A DNA stretch of 64,000 nt from Joyebacterum sp964521425 (lineage in GTDB: Bacteria > Joyebacterota > Joyebacteria > Joyebacterales > Joyebacteraceae), in NCBI GenBank assembly GCA_964521425.1, contig CAZFRO010000003.1, positions 102,246 to 166,245 of the forward strand. The letters are read 5' to 3'. Below the pieces are notes generated by a model. That model did not search any database and was not told the origin of the DNA. It saw nothing but the letters and a program-made list of their open reading frames with translations. This document shows positions 57,941 through 64,000 of the stretch, one piece after another (positions within the stretch are counted from its first letter, which is position 1; each line of letters starts with the position of its first letter). The translations under genes were made by a program, and so were the position numbers.

Positions 57941-58860
57941 GGTTCCCTCTCCCTTCTTGCCAGGCCGAGATACTCGGCCATTGTTTTCCATCCCTCCTGA
58001 ATCATCCGTTCTTCAAGCCCGTGCGCGATCGACGTCGCCACTCCGGGGTCCTTGAAAAGGGCGGTTCCCACCTGCACTGCCGTGGCTCCCGCAAGGACGT
58101 ACTCGAGCGCGTCATCCGGCGAGGCTATTCCCCCTCCGCCGATAATGGGTAGTCGTACACTCCCGGCGATCTTCCAGGTCAGAGCGAGGTTGACCGGCAG
58201 AAGAGCTCTTCCGGACAGACCACCGAAGACATTGCCAAGGGCCGGAGCCTTGCTGTCGAGGTCGATCCGCATGCCGGTCAGCGTGTTCGCGACGACGAGC
58301 GCATCGGCCCCCGCCTCCTCCGCGGCCTCGGCCGCTGACTGTGGGTCCGCCACATTGGGCGAGAGCTTCACGATCAGAGTCGATTGCGTGGCTGCTCTCG
58401 CCGAGCGGACCACCTCGGCTATGCCGTCAGGATCAGCCCAGAGGGGACGCCTCGCACGTTTGACATTCGGACACGAGATGTTGAGTTCAACCGCGGACAC
58501 CTCTTCCCTCTCGCCCACAGCTCCAGCGAGGTGGGCGAACTCTCCGGCATCGGTTCCCGCGACGCTCGCTATGAGCTTGGTCGGTAATCCGCCCGCCAGG
58601 GGCAGCTTCTCGTCCAGGAATCTCTCGAGCCCGACGTTCTCGAGTCCTATGGAGTTCAGAAGCCCGCCCGGTGTCTCTCTCAGCCGCGGGGGGCGGTTGC
58701 CCTCGCGGGGGTTGATCGTGACTGTCTTCGTGACGATCGCGCCGACCGGGGAAAGATCGATGAGGCTACCGTACTCGGTCCCGTAACCGACCGTTCCGGA
58801 GGCGAGGATAACCGGACTCCGGAGGGTCAGCTTGCCTATGTTCACCGTCAGATCAGGCAT
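57916..58860 (-). CDS. pyrD: Dihydroorotate dehydrogenase (type 1B catalytic subunit)
   Basis: The 314-aa FMN enzyme oxidises dihydroorotate. SPVILASGTVGYGTEYG, TKTVTINPREGNRPPR and NSIGLENVG bind substrate and FMN. The active-site Cys is in ELNISCPNVK, and GGGGIASPDDALEYVLAGA closes the barrel. Type 1B is supported by the adjacent pyrK, which passes electrons to NAD+. ATG 58860 overlaps pyrK by eight bases. Confidence 0.95.
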   Translation of the reverse strand: MPDLTVNIGKLTLRSPVILASGTVGYGTEYGSLIDLSPVGAIVTKTVTINPREGNRPPRLRETPGGLLNSIGLENVGLERFLDEKLPLAGGLPTKLIASVAGTDAGEFAHLAGAVGEREEVSAVELNISCPNVKRARRPLWADPDGIAEVVRSARAATQSTLIVKLSPNVADPQSAAEAAEEAGADALVVANTLTGMRIDLDSKAPALGNVFGGLSGRALLPVNLALTWKIAGSVRLPIIGGGGIASPDDALEYVLAGATAVQVGTALFKDPGVATSIAHGLEERMIQEGWKTMAEYLGLARREREPCLVTQAD

Positions 58861-59668
58861 TGGCTACACTCTCGAGCACAAGCGCTCTCGCGTCGAAGAC
58901 GGGGCCGTCCGAACAGACGGTCCTGTAACCATCACTCGTTTCCACCACGCATCCTCTGCAGGCCCCTGTACCACAGGCCATGACCTCCTCGAGCGAGACC
59001 TCGCAGAGAAGGCCACGCTTGAGAGCCAGCGCTCCCGCGGCGTCTGTCATCGCCCGCGGCCCACAGCAGTAGACGACTGCTTCGTCAGGGATGCGAGCAA
59101 GCTCCTGTGCGAGAAGGTCGCATGCGGTTCCCTTGAACCCTGCACTGCCGTCGTCGGTGGCGATTCTCAAACTCAGCCGTCCGTCCTCGGCCGCTTCCGG
59201 AAGCAGCTCGTGCAGGAGATGGTCACGGTCTCTCGCACCAACGAGCATCGTGAGACGCTCCTCTCGCTTCTCAAGCCGCTGTGCCAGTAAGCGCACTCCT
59301 GCTACCCCTGCGCCACCTGCCACGATCACGGCGGGAACTCCCGGAGGCGGCATTGTGAAGCCGCGTCCAAGCGGTCCCAGGATCGAGACAGTAGCCCCGA
59401 CATGGAGGGCTGAAAGGGCTCGTGTCCCTTCTCCGACGAGTTCAATGAGGAGTTCGAGCGTCCCCGCCACCGGAACTCCGGCAACAGAGAACGGGCGTCT
59501 GAGCGCGAGACCGGCCATAGGATCCAGATGGACGAACTGTCCGGGCTCCGGTGAGTCGAGGTCGTCGCCGACGCTACACGCCAACAACAAGCTCGTTCGA
59601 CTCGGCCGCTCGCTTGCCGTGATCCTCGCCACTGCCTTCTTCGCTTCCAAGGTCCTCCTCGAACACAA
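58853..59668 (-). CDS. pyrK: Dihydroorotate dehydrogenase electron-transfer subunit
   Basis: This FAD/2Fe-2S reductase partners PyrD. FAD-binding RRPFSVAGV, NAD-domain VIVAGGAGVAGVRLLAQRL and C-terminal cluster Cys in EEVMACGTGACRGCVVET and TVCSDGPVF are visible. The GTG at 59668 gives 271 aa and overlaps pyrC by 95 bases. A TTG at 59650, just after AGGAGG, gives a more family-like N-terminus, with a 77-base overlap. Either way the pyrC tail and pyrK head share DNA in different frames. Confidence 0.92.
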   Translation of the reverse strand: MCSRRTLEAKKAVARITASERPSRTSLLLACSVGDDLDSPEPGQFVHLDPMAGLALRRPFSVAGVPVAGTLELLIELVGEGTRALSALHVGATVSILGPLGRGFTMPPPGVPAVIVAGGAGVAGVRLLAQRLEKREERLTMLVGARDRDHLLHELLPEAAEDGRLSLRIATDDGSAGFKGTACDLLAQELARIPDEAVVYCCGPRAMTDAAGALALKRGLLCEVSLEEVMACGTGACRGCVVETSDGYRTVCSDGPVFDARALVLESVANA

Positions 59669-60923
59669 TCTGTCCGTCGTGAATGGTCATGAGAACACGT
59701 CCTGAGAGCGTGCTTCCAATGAAGGGTGAGTTCTTCGACAGCGAACGGAACCAGTCGCTCGTAACCTCGACCTTGGCTCCAGGGTCGAATACGACAACGT
59801 CCGCAGCGGCCCCAGTCTCCAGCGTTCCCGCCGTGATCCCGAGCGCGCGCGCCGGTTGGACTGTCATAAGTGCTATGGCTTTCCCGAGGGCGAGGATGCC
59901 AGTGTCGACCATGTGGGTGATGGTCAGAGGAAGTAGTACTTCAATTCCTATCATGCCTGGGGGGGCCGCGTCAAACTCTACCTGCTTCTCCTCCAGGGAG
60001 TGAGGGGCGTGATCGCTCGCCACTGCGTCGATCGTCCCATCCCGGAGGCCTTCCTTGATCGCCTCCACGTCGTCTGCCGAGCGCAATGGAGGATTGACGC
60101 GTGTGCTCGTGTCGTAGCTTCTGACGTCATCATCGGTCAGACTGAAGTAGTGAGGACAGGTCTCCGCGGTCACGGCGATGCCGTCCGCCTTCGCGCGCCG
60201 CACGAGTTCGACGGAGCCTCGAGTCGAGACATGGGCGATGTGGAGTCGGGCGCCCACTGATCCTGCCAGCAGGATGTCGCGTGCAACCATCGTCTCCTCT
60301 GCCGCGGCCGGGATCGGCGACAGACCGGATCGAGTCGATGCCAGACCCTCGTTCATCACTCCCGCTCCGACGAGAGCCGGATCCTCGCAGTGCGCGATGA
60401 TCGTTCGTTCGATCATGGACGCGTACTGCAGAGCCCTTCTCATGACGTTCGCGTCGGCCACGGAACAGCCGTCGTCCGAGAAGGCAACGGCCCCGGCCTG
60501 AGCCAGTTCGGCGAGCGGCGCCAGCGCCTTCCCCTCTCTACCGACAGTGATCGCCGCGATCGGGTGAACGCATGCAAGTCTGCCTCTCGTGCGTACGTAC
60601 TCCACCCACGATGGAGTGTCGATGGTGGGTTCGGTATTCGGCATGGCCGCGAGAGTGGTTATCCCACCGTGGACGGCCGCAAGGGTTCCGCTCTCTATGG
60701 TCTCCTCGTCCTCCCTGCCCGGCTCCCGCAGGTGAACGTGCATGTCAACGAGTCCGGGTGCGACCACGGCCCCGGGGAACTCCACGATTCGCGTCTCCTG
60801 GTCCGCAACGATATCGACACCGCGCGCGGCGATGACACCGTCTGCCAGAAGGAGGTCGATTCTCTCGTCAGTGGCTGTCGCCGGGTCGATCAGGCGCATG
60901 CCTCTCAGTAGTGTCTTTCTCAT
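59574..60923 (-). CDS. pyrC: Dihydroorotase
   Basis: The 449-aa zinc amidohydrolase forms dihydroorotate. Metal motif DMHVHLREPGREDEETI, GGITTLAAMPNT, substrate His-containing IIAHCEDP, HIAHVSTRGSVELVR and metal Asp in DAVASDHAPHS are present, i.e. type I. The C-terminal 25 residues after IHDGQIVFEEDL are acidic and overlap pyrK. ATG 60923 overlaps the pyrB stop by four bases. Confidence 0.95.
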   Translation of the reverse strand: MRKTLLRGMRLIDPATATDERIDLLLADGVIAARGVDIVADQETRIVEFPGAVVAPGLVDMHVHLREPGREDEETIESGTLAAVHGGITTLAAMPNTEPTIDTPSWVEYVRTRGRLACVHPIAAITVGREGKALAPLAELAQAGAVAFSDDGCSVADANVMRRALQYASMIERTIIAHCEDPALVGAGVMNEGLASTRSGLSPIPAAAEETMVARDILLAGSVGARLHIAHVSTRGSVELVRRAKADGIAVTAETCPHYFSLTDDDVRSYDTSTRVNPPLRSADDVEAIKEGLRDGTIDAVASDHAPHSLEEKQVEFDAAPPGMIGIEVLLPLTITHMVDTGILALGKAIALMTVQPARALGITAGTLETGAAADVVVFDPGAKVEVTSDWFRSLSKNSPFIGSTLSGRVLMTIHDGQIVFEEDLGSEEGSGEDHGKRAAESNELVVGV

Positions 60924-61888
60924 GCACCCACCTCCGCGAGGATGTCGGCTTCCTCTACTCGCTTCGATGCCTGGACCATCGAGAGCAGATAGAGCATCGC
61001 CATGCGTACCGCAACTCCATTCGTGACCTGTTCGAGGATCACCGAGTGATCACCGTCCGCGACGTCGGGTGCTATCTCGACCCCTCTGTTGATCGGGCCC
61101 GGGTGCATTATGAGGACATCCGGCTTCATGTTCTTGAGACGCGCGGCGTTGATTCCGAAGAGCGCCGAGTACTCTCTGAGGCTCGGAAGGAATCCCCCGC
61201 TCTGTCTCTCCTTCTGGATTCTCAGGATGTTGACGATGTCGGCGTTCACTGTCGCCTCTTCGATGTCGTGCGTGACCGTGACCCCGAGTCTCTCCACCTC
61301 GGCCGGCATGAATGTGCTCGGTCCGCACAGTGTGACATCCGCTCCGAGCGCGTTGAGTCCCCATATGTCTGAGCGGGCGACGCGTGAGTGAAGTATGTCT
61401 CCCACAATCGTGACGCGCTTGCCTTCTAGATCTCCCACATGCTCTCGCATCGTGTAGAGATCCAGGAGGGCCTGAGTCGGATGTTCGTGCGGTCCGTCAC
61501 CGGCGTTGATGATAGAGCCGTCGATGTGGTTCGCGAGGAAGTGCGGAGCTCCTGGCGAAGGGTGGCGCATCACGACCATGTCCACCTTCATCGCCTCGAT
61601 GTTCCGCGCCGTGTCCCTGAGTGTCTCGCCCTTCTTGAGGCTCGATGTTGATGCGGAGAAGTTGAGCACGTCTGCCGAGAGTCTCTTCTCTGCGAGTTCG
61701 AACGACATGCGCGTTCTCGTGCTCGATTCAAAGAAGAGGTTGACGATCGTGATGCCGCGCAGCGTTGGGACTTTCTTGACCGGTCGATCGAGGATCTCAC
61801 GGAACTTCGACGCCGTGTCGAGGATTGTGATCACCTCGTCACGTTCGATCCCCTCGAGGCCAAGGAGATGCTTCCGTGTCCAGGTCAT
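60920..61888 (-). CDS. pyrB: Aspartate carbamoyltransferase catalytic subunit
   Basis: The 322-aa enzyme condenses carbamoyl phosphate with aspartate. The carbamoyl-phosphate motif FFESSTRTRMSFELAEKRL, HPTQALLDLYTM and MHPGPINRGVEI near the end are diagnostic. No pyrI is adjacent, so regulation is more likely by transcription attenuation. The ATG at 61888 follows GGGGAGAGAG. It is the first gene of the nucleotide cluster, behind the promoter and attenuator at 61921-62032. Confidence 0.96.
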   Translation of the reverse strand: MTWTRKHLLGLEGIERDEVITILDTASKFREILDRPVKKVPTLRGITIVNLFFESSTRTRMSFELAEKRLSADVLNFSASTSSLKKGETLRDTARNIEAMKVDMVVMRHPSPGAPHFLANHIDGSIINAGDGPHEHPTQALLDLYTMREHVGDLEGKRVTIVGDILHSRVARSDIWGLNALGADVTLCGPSTFMPAEVERLGVTVTHDIEEATVNADIVNILRIQKERQSGGFLPSLREYSALFGINAARLKNMKPDVLIMHPGPINRGVEIAPDVADGDHSVILEQVTNGVAVRMAMLYLLSMVQASKRVEEADILAEVGA

Positions 61889-61920
61889 GTTCTCTCTCCC
61901 CGAGGCTCAGGGTGAAACAC

Positions 61921-61960
61921 AAAAAACGGGCCACGCAAGCAATTGCCAGCGATGACCCGT
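61921..61960 (-). terminator. Attenuator terminator in the pyr leader
   Basis: On the minus strand ACGGGTCAT pairs with GTGGCCCGT (9 bp with two wobbles) and is followed at once by six T. It lies about 30-70 bases before ATG 61888 of pyrB, so it must be read through for operon expression. Confidence 0.8.
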
Positions 61961-61977
61961 CTTCCTGTTCAGTGTTT

Positions 61978-62000
61978 CTCTCACCCTTTCTAGCCTCACA
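61978..62000 (-). promoter_or_regulatory. PyrR-binding-like site in the pyr leader
   Basis: Minus-strand bases GAGGCTAGAAAGGGTG match the conserved part of PyrR anti-antiterminators (GAGGCU, three bases, AAGG, one base, UG). They lie between the promoter and the terminator. By analogy with Bacillus, UMP-bound PyrR would favour termination. A pyrR gene is not in the window. Confidence 0.55.
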
Positions 62001-62005
62001 GTGCT

Positions 62006-62032
62006 AGTTTAAAAGGCGACTCGTAGTGTCAA
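62006..62032 (-). promoter_or_regulatory. Putative promoter of the pyr cluster
   Basis: Minus strand TTGACA (62032-62027, perfect) and TAAACT (62011-62006) with a short 15-base spacer. Start near 61999 gives a 110-base leader holding the PyrR-like site and attenuator. Confidence 0.5.
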
Positions 62033-62112
62033 CCGACAGTGTAGAGCGACTCCGTCTCGGACGCAAGTAATTTCTTCGATCATCGAAGAAGAATCTCACA
62101 GGCGACGACGTT

Positions 62113-62457
62113 CTAGTCTCCCTTGAGCGGAACGATGCAGAGGAATCTGAGGCGTCCCTCACCGATGTTCGCGAAGTTGTGCTGCTCGTTCGGATCTACC
62201 AGAAGCGAATCCCCCGGCCGGAACTCGGTGCTCAGACCCTCAGTCTTCAAGATCCCGACCCCCTCCAGCACGTAGATGACGTGTTCCCAGTCGTGCGTGT
62301 GCCAGGGTGTGTGGCCGCCCACCTCCAGCTCGAACAGCCTCATGGCGGCGGTCGGTGAACCATCTTTGCCGGTCATGAGACCCGCCATGCTCACCTTCTC
62401 GGCGCCCTCGATTCCGACGACGTTCGGGATGCGTTCGCTGCTCGCCACGTGCTTCAT
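62113..62457 (-). CDS. Small cupin-domain protein
   Basis: A 114-aa single-domain cupin. Motif 1 is GHTPWHTHDWEHVIYVLEG with the expected His/His/Glu/His-type metal ligands, and motif 2 is PGDSLLVDPNEQHNFANIG with the final His. Such proteins bind a divalent metal and may be isomerases, dioxygenases or sensors; the substrate is unknown. ATG 62457 follows GGAGG and shares one base with the upstream methyltransferase-like stop, so the two are co-transcribed. Confidence 0.88.
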   Translation of the reverse strand: MKHVASSERIPNVVGIEGAEKVSMAGLMTGKDGSPTAAMRLFELEVGGHTPWHTHDWEHVIYVLEGVGILKTEGLSTEFRPGDSLLVDPNEQHNFANIGEGRLRFLCIVPLKGD

Positions 62458-63092
62458 CAGAAACCTCCTGTTGACTGGACTCCGATCACCCGCCCCATGG
62501 CGACGATCATCGTTCGCACGTGCTCGTGGAAGAACAGGTGCTTCGCCAGTATCACGATGAAGATGATGAGAATCGCCCGAAGGCTGTTGCTCTCGCTCTG
62601 CCAGGCTGTCGTGAACTCAAAGCGATGGCGGCTCACGTTCTTGTAGGCGGAGAGTGACGGCAGCCATCGTCGGACGCGCCGGCGGTATCGCGAGTACTCA
62701 TCGCCGAACGTCGTGGTCAGGATGTGCTCCTCCCACGAGACGATTGCTGCGTATTGCAGGAAGAAGACAACCGGAAACGCCCACAACAGCCATTCGATCT
62801 TGGAGAGAACGACGAGGCCGTATGTAAGGACGAAGTTGCCGATGTAGAGCGGGTTCCGTACGTGCGCGAAAGGCCCTGCAGTGACCAGTTCCTCCACATT
62901 GCGCCCGCGCGTGCGTGTTCTCTTCCCGGCCACACCGACCGCCCGGAATCTGTAGAGCTCTCCTCCCAGTATCAGTGCCAAGGAGATGCTGAGGAGCCGG
63001 GGTTCGATCCCTCCCCCGGTCGGCCACAGTATCACGAGCAGGATGAGGGCCAGCGGTGTGAGGCTCCGCATCTTGAAGAAGCGGTGTCCCAA
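62457..63092 (-). CDS. ICMT/PEMT-like membrane methyltransferase
   Basis: A 211-aa membrane protein of the isoprenylcysteine carboxyl methyltransferase / phospholipid methyltransferase fold. There are two early helices, the SAM-binding motif ELVTAGPFAHVRNPLYIGN, further helices and the EEHILTTTFGDEYSRYRRRV motif, then an unusual extra C-terminal segment with another helix. TTG 63092 is the annotated start; an in-frame stretch upstream begins just after AGGGAGGG but has no ATG, GTG or TTG in the right place, so the true start is uncertain. Substrate unknown. Confidence 0.8.
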   Translation of the reverse strand: MGHRFFKMRSLTPLALILLVILWPTGGGIEPRLLSISLALILGGELYRFRAVGVAGKRTRTRGRNVEELVTAGPFAHVRNPLYIGNFVLTYGLVVLSKIEWLLWAFPVVFFLQYAAIVSWEEHILTTTFGDEYSRYRRRVRRWLPSLSAYKNVSRHRFEFTTAWQSESNSLRAILIIFIVILAKHLFFHEHVRTMIVAMGRVIGVQSTGGF

Positions 63093-63232
63093 GCGTTCCC
63101 ATGGGGTCTCAGCCCCGGGAGCTACTACGCCGTTCGGATTCGTGTTCGGGTTCGTGGTGTCCCTCCCTAGTGATGGCCCTTCGAGTCTGCCACTGGGGAG
63201 CTTATCAGGTTGAGGGTGTTCTCGTCCATATA

Positions 63233-63267
63233 GGAAAGAGGGGACCCTAAGCTAGAGCCCCCTCTTC
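63233..63267 (-). terminator. Terminator after the right-edge secreted protein
   Basis: Minus-strand AAGAGGGG pairs with CCCCTCTT around a mid-size loop, followed by TCCTATAT. It begins about 56 bases after the stop at 63323. Confidence 0.6.
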
Positions 63268-63322
63268 CATCCATCGGCCGGTGCGCCTCTATGATATGTC
63301 GGCGCGCCGACGTCTGCTGTAC

Positions 63323-64000
63323 CTACTTGAGCATGACCATCTTGTTCGAGGCCTCGAAGCCCGGCGCCTGGATCCGGTAGAAGTAGACGCCACTGGCGCA
63401 CTTCTCTCCGGAGTCCGTGGTGCCGTTCCACATCACGTAGCCACTGCCCGCGTCAAGCTCATTGTTGAGCAGAGTGCGGACAACACGACCGGCGACGTTG
63501 TAGACCTCGATCGTAACTGGTCCGGCCTCTCTGATGCTGTAGGCGATCTTCGTGACCGGGTTGAACGGGTTCGGGGACGCATGCGAGAGCATGTTCCTGA
63601 ACCCATCATCAACAGGAACATCCGTCGGGTCTGCCGTCGGAGTCTTGTTGAAGTATGTCTCCATGATGTTGCCCATCAGGTTGACTCTGTCAGCGACGCC
63701 CGTGTTGTAGTAGCCGGTCGCCCCATCAAGGCTGTCCATCATGAACTGCATGCCGAAGCCAAGCGCCACGGTCTGATACCCGAGCGTCTGATGCGTGTAA
63801 GCAACACCAGCCGGGACAGGCGTCATGTCGGCCTTGACGTACTCGACCGCTGTCTCTGCGCCGGGGATACCAGCGTAGGGCTCGATGATGTCGAACATGT
63901 TCACATTCGGACAGCCGCCGCGCACTATGCACGCGCCGTCGTCGTAGTTCATGAACGTGTTCCCGCCCGCAACCTCACGCAGAATCGGAATGCTGTCGAC
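63323..64000 (-). CDS. C-terminal part of a secreted protein with sorting-type domain (partial)
   Basis: The frame is open to the right edge (225 residues visible), so the N-terminus is outside the window. The last 85 residues are a FlgD/T9SS-like module: SHASPNPFNPVTKIAYSI, VTIEVYNVAGRVVRTL, GYVMWNGTTDSGEKCASGVY, FYRIQA and a final KMVMLK. The preceding part (VAYTHQTLGYQTVALGFGMQ) could be the end of a peptidase or adhesin domain but is not identifiable. The module resembles that of the M28 peptidase, implying a shared export or anchoring route. Confidence 0.85.
   Translation of the reverse strand, partial: VDSIPILREVAGGNTFMNYDDGACIVRGGCPNVNMFDIIEPYAGIPGAETAVEYVKADMTPVPAGVAYTHQTLGYQTVALGFGMQFMMDSLDGATGYYNTGVADRVNLMGNIMETYFNKTPTADPTDVPVDDGFRNMLSHASPNPFNPVTKIAYSIREAGPVTIEVYNVAGRVVRTLLNNELDAGSGYVMWNGTTDSGEKCASGVYFYRIQAPGFEASNKMVMLK

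Overview
The window is one 64 kb stretch of high-GC (about 60%) bacterial chromosome, gene-dense, with one 100-N scaffold gap at 31433-31532. It suggests a free-living, envelope-rich Gram-negative of the FCB-like candidate phyla (Eisenbacteria/Krumholzibacteria/Latescibacteria type) rather than a cultured model group. The evidence is an LptE-like lipoprotein, a FadL-type outer-membrane protein, lipoboxes, and secreted proteins ending in FlgD/T9SS-like C-terminal modules, together with RNase Y and a PyrR-like attenuator that recall Gram-positives. The taxon is inference. GTG and TTG starts with good Shine-Dalgarno (SD) sites are common.

Plus-strand half, 1-34.7 kb. A gene tail, a Clp-family AAA+ protein with degraded ATPase motifs, and an aldehyde dehydrogenase come first. 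After tRNA-Val(GAC) comes a long housekeeping run: infC-rpmI-rplT-pheS-pheT, a small coiled-coil gene, zapA, a structured RNA in the usual 6S position, rarA, rny, ymdB-like, folD, xseA-xseB, ispA-like, dxs, nadK, pgsA-like and a DUF362 ferredoxin gene whose end lies inside tRNA-Arg(CCG). Next are envelope genes: a secreted M28 peptidase, a HAD/polyprenol-kinase fusion, a UDP-sugar dehydrogenase and a UDP-sugar epimerase. They are followed by an NtrC-like regulator lacking GAFTGA, lptE-like, holA, nth, a gapped FadL-like gene and leuS.

Minus-strand half, 34.7-64 kb. The first part is accessory: TPR proteins, a small secreted protein behind a strong promoter and a ~290-nt leader, a stand-alone glycyl-radical-like protein with a DUF1858 protein, an ABC-2 exporter, a GT39-TPR protein, a lipoprotein, a TPR-TonB-C protein and an HTH protein. 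A compact nucleotide cluster follows, read from right to left: pyrB-pyrC-pyrK-pyrD-pyrF-pyrE, then guaB3-type, guaA, purB, purC, purF, purH, purE, purA and folE2. Together these give UMP, several steps to IMP, both branches to AMP and GMP, and GTP entry into folate/queuosine chemistry. The pyr end has a sigma-70-like promoter, a PyrR-site-like motif and a strong attenuator. The window ends with a cupin, an ICMT-like methyltransferase and the C-terminal part of a secreted protein carrying a sorting-type module.

No CRISPR array, insertion sequence, prophage or defence island was seen. The most interesting signals are proteins of known families that have lost key residues (Clp, FolD, the NtrC-like regulator), the zapA-linked RNA with two competing folds, the stand-alone glycyl-radical domain, and the merged purine/pyrimidine cluster.
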